From Promethearchaeota archaeon (GTDB lineage Archaea; Asgardarchaeota; Lokiarchaeia; Sigynarchaeales; MK-D1), in NCBI GenBank assembly GCA_016839865.1, contig JAEOTN010000189.1:1-5671 (forward strand): a stretch of 5,671 nt of DNA. Reading direction: 5' to 3'. The position numbers and the translations under genes were made by a program. This document shows positions 1 to 5,601 of this stretch, one piece after another. Below the pieces are notes generated by a model. The model was not told where the DNA came from, made no database searches, and was given only the letters and a program-made list of their open reading frames with translations. Position 1 is the stretch's first letter, and every line of letters starts with the position of its first letter.

Positions 1-914
1 AGTAACTTATCACTGTAGTTTTCTCCCAATTCTTCAAGCTTGGATATAACTTGATTATATTTCTCCGTTCCCGTAAAAGAATCACCCAATTTGAATGCAA
101 TTCTCCCATCATACTGGAGTTTTTCTAGGTCCTTTAGATCATGATCTTCAGATCGAGTTGCAACTGTTGTGGTGGGAATACTTGTCAAATCTGTTTCACG
201 GACGGGAACTGTAGATATGCCATCCATAATTTCTTTCGCATCCTCCATTATCTCTGCAGTTTTCTCTTGTGTTTCATCGCTCTCCGGTTCCTTTACCATA
301 TCTTCCTTATAAGCTGCTTGGAGTGGTAATCCTGAAGCTGCATAAGCACTTAATTCTGTTAGAATATTCGCAAAAAAGAACTCGTTCAATCCAATGATTT
401 CGAAATCCACTTTATGGTAATTATTTTCAAAATCTGCATGATCTGGGCTCATATTAGGATCATTCAAGCGATAAATATCAAAACCTGGATGATTTGGGTA
501 TTTTTTCTTGTCGAGAAGATAAGTGTGGTCAAATACTAATCCCATGAAATCTGGGTTCGGTCCTTGAAAACTTATTTGATTTATAATGTCTACATAACTG
601 TAGAATAATCCTAATCCCGGATGGGAATGGAACCATCCTACCATGTAATGATTTCGACCCTCAGCGTCTAATTTATCCTGTATCTCTGCTATGAAACCAT
701 AATGTTCAGCTCCTAATTCAACATCGGTGGCTTCACCATATGTCATAGGTTCTGCTCTATCAATAATTACTGAATGCTCATCTGAAGTACCAATAAGAAT
801 TCCGTAAATTTCACGCCATTGCTCTTTGGGAATAGATGCATTTGCATATCTTGTCGAATAGAGAATAATGGTTTTATAGGCTTCCGCACTGAGAATGACT
901 TTCTTATCTGCCAT
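1..914 (-). CDS. Rpn11/CSN5-like JAMM (MPN+) metalloprotease, C-terminus beyond the window
   Basis: Translating the minus strand from the ATG at 914 gives 304 uninterrupted codons running off the left edge. The N-terminal ~170 residues are an MPN+ domain. E35 lies in WREIYGILIG, matching the catalytic Glu in MEVMGLMLG of Rpn11. The motif GWFHSHPGLGLFYSYVD supplies H96, H98, S106 and D109, the complete H-x-H-x7-S-x2-D zinc signature. By family knowledge such enzymes hydrolyse isopeptide bonds to ubiquitin-like proteins; in archaea they occur with ubiquitin-like modifier systems, so a cytosolic deconjugase role is inferred. A helix near 172-200 resembles the segment after the MPN core. It is followed by an acidic, Thr-rich, probably flexible stretch (205-258) and a charged helical region from about 260 that is faintly TPR-like. 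The ATG is the first start after an upstream in-frame stop; no Shine-Dalgarno is visible, consistent with a leaderless transcript. A bacterial-type JAB peptidase is less likely because of the long Rpn11-style motif. Confidence 0.9.
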   Translation of the reverse strand, partial: MADKKVILSAEAYKTIILYSTRYANASIPKEQWREIYGILIGTSDEHSVIIDRAEPMTYGEATDVELGAEHYGFIAEIQDKLDAEGRNHYMVGWFHSHPGLGLFYSYVDIINQISFQGPNPDFMGLVFDHTYLLDKKKYPNHPGFDIYRLNDPNMSPDHADFENNYHKVDFEIIGLNEFFFANILTELSAYAASGLPLQAAYKEDMVKEPESDETQEKTAEIMEDAKEIMDGISTVPVRETDLTSIPTTTVATRSEDHDLKDLEKLQYDGRIAFKLGDSFTGTEKYNQVISKLEELGENYSDKL

Positions 915-940
915 GTTCAACAAGTATAACGAAATTGATT

Positions 941-947
941 CTTAAAT
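941..947 (-). promoter_or_regulatory. candidate TATA box of the JAMM gene
   Basis: Read on the minus strand this is ATTTAAG, about 27 nt before the JAMM start codon, the spacing expected for an archaeal TATA box on a leaderless transcript. The upstream BRE position would fall at about 948-953, directly against the isolated transposon left end. This is an assignment by position and AT content only. Confidence 0.3.
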
Positions 948-952
948 CTTTA

Positions 953-993
953 ACTTTCTTTGAAAGAAGTACCCTTCCTTCAAGTAGGGGATG
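953..993 (+). repeat. isolated copy of the IS left end (41 nt)
   Basis: These 41 nt match 1212-1252 at 40 positions; the one difference is T979 versus A1238. Both copies contain the dyad TTCTTTGAAAGAA, then GAAG, then an imperfect hairpin: CCCT 972-975 pairs with AGGG 986-989, C977 pairs with G984, with a T/T mismatch between. The difference lies in the hairpin loop, so the structure is kept. No tnpB or clear right end is attached. It is best read as a remnant of an earlier insertion of the same IS family, or one end of a small non-autonomous derivative. The preceding bases are TTTAAC, against TTTTAC before the complete element. Confidence 0.8.
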
Positions 994-1211
994 GATATCA
1001 TCATATTGATACATAATTACTCTCCATCCAAAACTAATGCCTTAGGTATGAGATTTTTATGATAATTAACTATTATTCTATTGATACTATATAACTCGGA
1101 TTTTCCTACCCCCTAATAGATTTTTCAAGTAACTATGAGTTAAAACCCACCTGTGAAATTTCAAGATATAATTTAAGAAAAACTCACTCTATTGCTTTTT
1201 ATGTAGGTTTT
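994..1211. other. AT-rich gene-free interval between two IS left ends
   Basis: I see no convincing open reading frame, RNA gene or tnpA remnant here. The last bases, GTAGGTTTTAC (1203-1213), loosely resemble the GTAGTTCAC that closes the complete element's right end. This raises the possibility that 953-1213 is a decayed or miniature element lying directly beside the intact one. That resemblance is weak, and the expected GC-rich right-end hairpin is not evident. Confidence 0.4.
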
Positions 1212-1252
1212 ACTTTCTTTGAAAGAAGTACCCTTCCATCAAGTAGGGGATG
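1212..1252 (+). repeat. left end of the tnpB element, second copy of the 41-nt repeat
   Basis: This is the left end belonging to the complete element, 259 nt downstream of the isolated copy. The hairpin pairs CCCT 1231-1234 with AGGG 1245-1248 and C1236 with G1243, leaving loop CATCAA. The GAAAG/GAAG just before it could be the guide sequence that base-pairs with the TTAC cleavage site, as described for IS608. Only the first two bases (AC) belong to the flanking target. Confidence 0.8.
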
Positions 1253-1278
1253 TTAAAGAAATCTGTCGACCACAAGGG

Positions 1279-1284
1279 AAGGAG
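1279..1284 (+). promoter_or_regulatory. Shine-Dalgarno of tnpB
   Basis: AAGGAG lies 5 nt before the ATG at 1290 and fixes that start. The host genes in this window show no comparable Shine-Dalgarno, which fits tnpB bringing its own translation signal. Confidence 0.7.
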
Positions 1285-1289
1285 TAAAA

Positions 1290-2618
1290 ATGTATCTTAC
1301 TCAAAAAATTCGCATTTTTCCTTCACAAGATCAAGAGAATCTTCTATGGCTTCTCTCGGAGAAATGTAGATTGATATATAACTTCGCTCTGAATGATCGG
1401 ATCGAGAATTGGAAACAAAATCATGATTTGCTCAATGATGATTGGAAATACATAACCTATCTTGATCAACAGAATCAATTACCTGCTCTCAAAGAACAAT
1501 ATCCCGAATATAAATGGGTTTATTCCAAAGTCTTACAGGGGGTTTTGAAGAAATTAGATGCTAACTATAAATCATTTTTTGCGTTATGGAAACGAGGGGA
1601 TATACATGCTCGTCCCCCGAATTTCAAAGGAAAGAAATATTTTCACACGCTTTGTTATAATCAATCCGGATTTAAAGTAATGGGAAATAACATCTCGTTT
1701 TCTCATAATCATCCATCTAATACGAAATTAACATTTCAAATGGGATGGGCTTATGCGGTAGAGAGTAAAATTAAGCAAGTGGAAATTTTTCTTGATTCTC
1801 AAGACCGATGGTTTGTGTCTATTTCGTTTCAGATCGAGGAAAAAGCATATGTGGATAATGGTAAATATCAAGCCATCGATTTGGGGGTCTCTAATCTTGT
1901 TTCCGCGGTGAATTTGGATTCCAGATTCATACAAATCAAAAATAGACGATCGGATTTATTTTGGAAAAACAAGCTTGCGGAAGTCCACTCAAAACGGGAT
2001 CACTGCAAGAAATACTCTATAAAGTGGAAACGGTATAATAATAAACTCTATTCAATGATACGGAAATGTAAGAACCAAATGAAAGATTTTCAGCATAAAA
2101 TCTCGAAGCTGATTGTTGAAAATACCAAAGCTAATACGATCATCGTGGGTGATTTAAAAATTAAAGATATGGCAAATAAGAAACCGACTTCTAAATCACC
2201 CCGCCAAAATAAAGCCAATAAAACACTGAATCATTCCATGCAAAATACGGGAAGCATGGGGAGATTTATCCAATTTTTGACCTATAAAGCTAAACGAATA
2301 GGTAAAAGACTAATAAAAATTGATGAATCTTATACAACTCAGGTCTGTTGTAGTTGTGGAATGAAAAAGAAGCGTTCATTATCGGAACGTGAAATTATTT
2401 GCAATTGTGGGAATCACATTGATAGAGATCTGAATTCAGCAATCAATCTGATGAAGAAATATCTCTATTTTAAATTTACGGATTCTCTATTGCATCAACC
2501 CTCTGTGAACGAGGAATCCTTTCTGCATAAGTGGAACGGATTTACCATGATAAACAGTCTCTTTCGTAATAAAAGTAAAGATGAACTCATGGGAAGCCCC
2601 CTCCTCTGGTGTGGGTAG
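1290..2618 (+). CDS. tnpB: TnpB, RNA-guided RuvC-like nuclease, with a possibly rearranged active site
   Basis: This is a full-length 442-residue IS605 OrfB/TnpB. The N-terminal part shows the family pattern: KIRIFPSQDQ at 6-15, CRLIYNFAL at 26-34 and PNFKGKKY at 110-117. RuvC-I is AIDLG with D197. RuvC-II is IIVGDLKI (284-291), where the usual catalytic Glu is G287. The zinc ribbon uses C353, C356, C371 and C373. RuvC-III is IDRDLNSAINL (377-387) with D378 and D380. IDESYTT (344-350) offers E346 just before the zinc ribbon, where a subset of TnpBs and Fanzors carry an alternative catalytic glutamate. TnpB family proteins bind the RNA made from the element's right end and cut DNA next to a short target-adjacent motif, which helps the element persist. 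Residues after about 391 are encoded within the likely RNA scaffold. An inactive, regulatory TnpB derivative cannot be excluded. Confidence 0.92.
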   Translation: MYLTQKIRIFPSQDQENLLWLLSEKCRLIYNFALNDRIENWKQNHDLLNDDWKYITYLDQQNQLPALKEQYPEYKWVYSKVLQGVLKKLDANYKSFFALWKRGDIHARPPNFKGKKYFHTLCYNQSGFKVMGNNISFSHNHPSNTKLTFQMGWAYAVESKIKQVEIFLDSQDRWFVSISFQIEEKAYVDNGKYQAIDLGVSNLVSAVNLDSRFIQIKNRRSDLFWKNKLAEVHSKRDHCKKYSIKWKRYNNKLYSMIRKCKNQMKDFQHKISKLIVENTKANTIIVGDLKIKDMANKKPTSKSPRQNKANKTLNHSMQNTGSMGRFIQFLTYKAKRIGKRLIKIDESYTTQVCCSCGMKKKRSLSEREIICNCGNHIDRDLNSAINLMKKYLYFKFTDSLLHQPSVNEESFLHKWNGFTMINSLFRNKSKDELMGSPLLWCG

Positions 2619-2639
2619 TTCACTTGAAATACCTAATCA
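2500..2639 (+). ncRNA. predicted reRNA/omegaRNA scaffold and guide of the tnpB element
   Basis: In TnpB systems the guide RNA is produced from the 3' end of tnpB plus the right end, with the guide read from flanking DNA. Here the terminal hairpin has arms CCCCCTCC (2597-2604) and GGTGTGGG (2608-2615) around loop TCT: six G-C pairs and two mismatches (2600/2612 and 2602/2610). The scaffold should end at 2623, so the guide would begin at 2624 (TTGAAATACCTAATCA). The tnpB TAG stop (2616-2618) directly follows the hairpin. A further possible stem is AATCC 2515-2519 with GGATT 2538-2542. The 5' end and guide length are guesses. Confidence 0.55.
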
Positions 2640-2649
2640 CCTTGTTGAA

Positions 2650-2678
2650 AGTGAAGAAAATTAAATGATTTATTTAAT
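2650..2678 (-). terminator. candidate terminator of the 7-TM/transporter operon
   Basis: ATTAAAT (2660-2666) and ATTTAAT (2672-2678) form a perfect 7-bp stem with a 5-nt loop. On the minus strand it is followed by T-rich TTTCTTC, about 12 nt past the transporter stop codon. Archaeal termination mainly needs the T-rich tract, and the stem is AT-only, so the hairpin may be incidental. Confidence 0.4.
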
Positions 2679-2689
2679 GGCTTGAAAAT

Positions 2690-4231
2690 TCACGAGATTC
2701 TTTCTTTGGATTCTGTTCTTTCCTTCTCTTGTCGTAAAAATTTCATATATTCTTCCTCTTTCTTCTTATGAATTTCTTGAATTATTTTCTTCTTTTTCTT
2801 CCACTCTGGTCCATCTAGAGGGAAAAATATCATGAAAGCTAATGCTATTAAGAAGGCAGCTGCTGGAATTAAAGTAAATCCTATCATTATGCCAGTTTTT
2901 ACTGATATTCCACTTATGGTTTCTACCAGGTTGAAATATGTTTGAGGGTCGGTAATTGCGTCGATATTTTTCGGGAAGCCAAACATTTGAATAATCCATA
3001 GAAATAGCGCATTTGCGATACTTATGGCAGGTTTTGTTATCAAAGCGTTCATTCCCGAATATGTAGTTTCTCTTCTCTTTCCTGTCCGCAATTCATCATT
3101 ATCAATCACTTCGGCGTTAATTGATCCTAGATTCAGGGACAGCCCTCCAAATCCAATTCCAAAGATAACTAGCGCGATCATAGCAAGATAGAAAAATTCA
3201 CCTACGAGAAACACTAAAACTCCAGAAATAGTGCAAATAATTAGTCCAACAATGAATATTTTTTTCAATCCAAATTTCTGATTCAATTTATTCCAAACAA
3301 GGGTAAACACTAATGTGAATCCATATATTAACAATAATGGAATGGAAGATTGTATTCCTCCAAGTTCTTGCACATAATCGGTAAAATAATATAATCCTGT
3401 AAAAATTATAGTTTGAGCGATAGTGTAGAAAAAAACAGCTCCTTCAAATATTAAGAAAGGTTTATTCTTCACAGATTCAGTAATACTTTTAAAAAAGGGT
3501 AATGCATCCTCTCTTTGGGTGTATTTATTTTCCTTAAGGTAGAAAGATGACCAGATCAGACACACCATAGAAAAGATAGCAAGTCCTATCATTGCTGGTC
3601 GAAAAGCCGGATGGACTCCATCTTCTGTTAGTAATACCATTGGTAACACAAGAGAAATCACAGATCCAATAGCACTAATAAAACCACCTACCATGATTAG
3701 ATTGGATCTTGCTTTCGCTGTGACCGCCATTTCTGCAGCAAGTCCATACGTAATTAAACCAATCATCGAATAAAGTGTGTCAAATATAAATAAATTAAGT
3801 AGAAAACTGGTAAACAATAATCCTTGTTGAGTAGCTGATCCAAATGGAAACCACATCAGAACAAATGCAATAGAATAAAATGGTGCACCAAACCGTAGAT
3901 ATGGGATTCTTCTACCCCATCGACTTTTGGTCTTGTCTTGAATGATACCTATCAATGGATCATTTATAGCATTCCAAAATGCAAAAATGAGCCAAGCAAG
4001 ACTCGTCCAGTAAGGTTCTAAACCCATTTTTGTGTTGTAAAAAAAAGTTACTGCTCCACCAAGAGCGATTCCAGATAAACTACCGTTCCCGATATATGCA
4101 ACCCCATATGCTAACTTTCGGATAAAAGAGAGTTTTTCTTCAATTACTGTCTCGTTTTGCACCATGGTCTTTCTTTTCCTAAATTTCAATTTGACATATT
4201 GATAATAGAGAATAATAATGAGAAGCATCAT
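2690..4231 (-). CDS. GPH-family (MelB-like, MFS_2) membrane transporter
   Basis: The protein has 513 residues with about 12 membrane segments (roughly 41-66, 75-97, 110-130, 138-163, 178-200, 213-231, 258-280, 296-314, 322-345, 348-368, 397-418, 446-470). Two family hallmarks are clear. One is NDPLIGIIQDKTKSRWGRR (90-108) between helices II and III. The other is TGKRRETTYSG (383-393), matching the G-x-RRE loop before helix XI. GPH proteins usually couple sugar or glycoside uptake to Na+ or H+; the substrate cannot be read here. The position of MelB Asp55 appears to be N87 in WNAINDP, while the NDP Asp is kept as D91. The tail 477-513 is a Lys/Glu-rich helix. The ATG at 4231 overlaps the upstream stop as ATGA, but the ATG at 4165 (MVQNET) gives a more typical N-terminus and removes a hydrophobic, basic 22-residue leader. 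Confidence 0.88.
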   Translation of the reverse strand: MMLLIIILYYQYVKLKFRKRKTMVQNETVIEEKLSFIRKLAYGVAYIGNGSLSGIALGGAVTFFYNTKMGLEPYWTSLAWLIFAFWNAINDPLIGIIQDKTKSRWGRRIPYLRFGAPFYSIAFVLMWFPFGSATQQGLLFTSFLLNLFIFDTLYSMIGLITYGLAAEMAVTAKARSNLIMVGGFISAIGSVISLVLPMVLLTEDGVHPAFRPAMIGLAIFSMVCLIWSSFYLKENKYTQREDALPFFKSITESVKNKPFLIFEGAVFFYTIAQTIIFTGLYYFTDYVQELGGIQSSIPLLLIYGFTLVFTLVWNKLNQKFGLKKIFIVGLIICTISGVLVFLVGEFFYLAMIALVIFGIGFGGLSLNLGSINAEVIDNDELRTGKRRETTYSGMNALITKPAISIANALFLWIIQMFGFPKNIDAITDPQTYFNLVETISGISVKTGIMIGFTLIPAAAFLIALAFMIFFPLDGPEWKKKKKIIQEIHKKKEEEYMKFLRQEKERTESKERIS

Positions 4232-5100
4232 GCTTTTGAGCGAAGATACTCCAAATCTTTCTCGATCTTTGCTCTATTATAGAGCTTTTCCACCATTAAT
4301 TTGGTTTTTGGCTGAATTGTGTTATTATGAAATCCCATTAATCGGTTATAGTCGGTTTTGATGAATGGGAAATCTTCATAGGCTAGTTGGGGATATAAGT
4401 TTTTATCCCGGATTTTCTGAAACCCTCTGAATATCAAGTAGATAAACGTTATACCACAATTGAACTCCACAAGAGTATTTACAACCATTAATCCCAAACT
4501 CCATTCACCTTGTTCTAAACGGATTCCAGATACCAATAAACTTAATTCGAGATTTAACTCTACAAGAGTTCCTACGATGAATATATAGATGAAATCTTCC
4601 CAGCGGATTTTTTTGAATAATACCAAGATTATCGCTACCACAACATTTCCTAGAGCAACCAATGTCATAATTAGTCTTTGATTACCTGCACTCATATCCC
4701 GTGCAACTTCAATTACTCTATCATCCAAGGGTATTACTTGAGATAGAGCTCCAATGGCCATCCAACCCAGAAAATAGAGAATAGTGAATCCTACCATTTC
4801 ACGTTTATTACGTTTTTCTAACATAACGAAACAATATGCAAATTGTGCGAAACCAGGACTGAATGTAAACCACATGAAAAATAGGTGAGGATTAAAGGGA
4901 CCTGAATATGTTCGACTTCCAAGAACGATGTACCAAATGTAGTAATCTATGAGTAAGTACATGCCCCAACCAACAAAGCCCCAAATTAGAGGCAGCCAAT
5001 ACTGCTTTCGGATAAGGAAATACATGAAAATTGCTAAAAATAACAGATCGAAATAAATGAAATCCACACCAATCGTACGAGTTACAATCGGATCAGCCAT
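4228..5100 (-). CDS. seven-TM membrane protein of unknown family, N-out/C-in
   Basis: I do not recognise the family of this 290-residue protein. Seven hydrophobic segments are visible at about 13-30, 34-60, 72-94, 102-123, 142-162, 169-192 and 200-224. Basic clusters (IRKQ at 30-33, EKRNKRE at 95-101, FKKIR at 162-166, RGFQKIRDK at 225-233) all fall on one side, so the positive-inside rule predicts an outside N-terminus and a cytosolic 65-residue tail. Segments 6 and 7 share a repeated motif: TLVELN (178-183) and TLVEFN (209-214), each placing a Glu in the membrane; segment 2 has an LIDYY. The tail ends in a charged helix (268-290). There is no signal peptide and no lysine in segment 7, so it is not a rhodopsin. 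The stop overlaps the transporter start by 4 nt, which suggests translational coupling and a role as sensor, partner or co-factor of that transporter. That role is inference. Confidence 0.8.
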   Translation of the reverse strand: MADPIVTRTIGVDFIYFDLLFLAIFMYFLIRKQYWLPLIWGFVGWGMYLLIDYYIWYIVLGSRTYSGPFNPHLFFMWFTFSPGFAQFAYCFVMLEKRNKREMVGFTILYFLGWMAIGALSQVIPLDDRVIEVARDMSAGNQRLIMTLVALGNVVVAIILVLFKKIRWEDFIYIFIVGTLVELNLELSLLVSGIRLEQGEWSLGLMVVNTLVEFNCGITFIYLIFRGFQKIRDKNLYPQLAYEDFPFIKTDYNRLMGFHNNTIQPKTKLMVEKLYNRAKIEKDLEYLRSKA

Positions 5101-5121
5101 GGATCAAGATTAGTGGTAGAG

Positions 5122-5130
5122 AATAAAAAG
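5122..5130 (-). promoter_or_regulatory. candidate TATA box of the 7-TM/transporter operon
   Basis: On the minus strand this reads CTTTTTATT, centred about 26 nt before the ATG at 5100, which fits a leaderless archaeal transcript; no Shine-Dalgarno is visible. Evidence is position and AT content only. The upstream small ORF might instead be in the same transcript. Confidence 0.3.
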
Positions 5131-5179
5131 AAGTCGATAAATCATTCTTACTGATGAGACAAACTGGGCAGATATCGGA

Positions 5180-5511
5180 TTATCCATACAAATTACTTGC
5201 TTCTTGGGTGATATTAGAGTTGATCAGGATTAATGGACCATTAGATTCATCCATTTCGACTTTAAGATCATCTATAAGCCCCAATCCCTTCATTACATCA
5301 TATAAAGCCACAAATTGTTGGAGCGAGGGCAGGAATTTGTCGAAATCTACTTCGATGGGTTTTGCCATTTTGATCAGTTTTTCGTTTGGTATTGTGATGA
5401 TTTTTGCGAAATCACTTATGTATTGAGGTAATATCGTGATGATATGTTTTCAATATAGTCGGTATAATTTCTAGCGTTTTCTTCACGTACACTTATAAAA
5501 AGAACAGTATT
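5180..5511 (-). pseudogene. probable frameshifted gene; the 62-codon ORF 5368-5180 is its intact 3' part
   Basis: The clean ORF from the ATG at 5368 encodes 62 residues (MAKPIEVDFDKFLPSL..., ending ...EASNLYG), acidic, with no recognised domain. The same frame stays open for 27 more codons upstream, to a TGA at 5452-5450, without any ATG, GTG or TTG, yet reads like protein (ITILPQYISDFAKIITIP). Just upstream, another frame (5511 down to a TAA at 5418-5416) reads FISVREENARNYTDYIENI, again protein-like and without a start. The two join smoothly if one base is missing near 5443. A second missing base in the T run near 5497-5501 could extend it further. I therefore read this as one gene broken by single-base losses: a young pseudogene or assembly errors. 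Alternatively only the 62-residue ORF is real. Its 3' end lies 79 nt before the 7-TM gene. Function unknown. Confidence 0.45.
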
Positions 5512-5523
5512 TCAACTTAAACA

Positions 5524-5546
5524 GTTCTAGAACATTAGAACATTAG
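5524..5546. repeat. palindrome and tandem octamer cluster
   Basis: GTTCTAGAAC (5524-5533) is a perfect 10-bp palindrome that runs into two tandem copies of GAACATTA (5530-5537 and 5538-5545). It lies in the non-coding interval between the possible partial gene at the right edge and the frameshifted gene. It could be a regulator binding site, but such short AT-rich patterns also arise by chance. Confidence 0.4.
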
Positions 5547-5601
5547 GAAAACGTGTGAATGGAATAGGTAGTTAAAAATAGTAACGAATTTTAATTAAAA
5601 A

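Larger units (their letters stand above)
1214..2623 (+). mobile_element. tnpB-only IS200/IS605-group element (IS1341-type), about 1.41 kb
   Basis: The element has no terminal inverted repeats but carries subterminal hairpins, as expected for this group. The left boundary is placed after TTTAC (1209-1213). The left hairpin (about 1231-1248) follows GAAG some 17 nt inside. The right hairpin (2597-2615) also follows GAAG and is followed by TAGTTCAC, so the right boundary is placed at 2623. In IS200/IS605 elements the single-strand transposase TnpA recognises such hairpins and inserts the element 3' of a short target; IS608 uses TTAC, which is also present here. No tnpA gene is in the window, so movement would require a TnpA from elsewhere. 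Boundaries are inferred from motifs, not from an empty site. Confidence 0.8.

Noticed and set aside
141..329. 62-codon plus-strand ORF, Cys- and Phe-rich
   Set aside because: It is antisense to the JAMM gene, whose frame is continuous with a complete catalytic motif; composition is that of a shadow frame.
1106..1114. CCTACCCCC as an inverted right end of the solitary left end
   Set aside because: It matches only a few GC bases of the right end, in reverse orientation, with no hairpin or GAAG beside it.
994..1211. Search for a tnpA transposase or its remnant
   Set aside because: No frame of useful length and no HUH-like motif; the interval is too short for a full tnpA.
953..1252. Possible CRISPR repeat pair (two near-identical 41-nt repeats)
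   Set aside because: Only two copies, 218 nt apart; one lies exactly at the left end of a tnpB element, and no cas genes are present.
1728..1934. 68-codon minus-strand ORF inside tnpB
   Set aside because: Antisense to well-conserved TnpB sequence including RuvC-I; no independent support.
2766..2999. 77-codon minus-strand ORF inside the transporter gene
   Set aside because: An alternative frame of the same strand over the transporter C-terminus, whose own frame has clear membrane helices.
4228..5100. 7-TM protein as a rhodopsin or heliorhodopsin
   Set aside because: No lysine in the seventh segment to bind retinal and no rhodopsin motifs.
5154..5426. 90-codon plus-strand ORF
   Set aside because: It lies opposite the minus-strand coding-like sequence, has no Shine-Dalgarno or good TATA box, and its composition looks like a complement of the other strand.
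5491..5501. TTATAAAA as a promoter TATA box
   Set aside because: It falls inside coding-like sequence on the minus strand and no plus-strand gene follows at a suitable distance.
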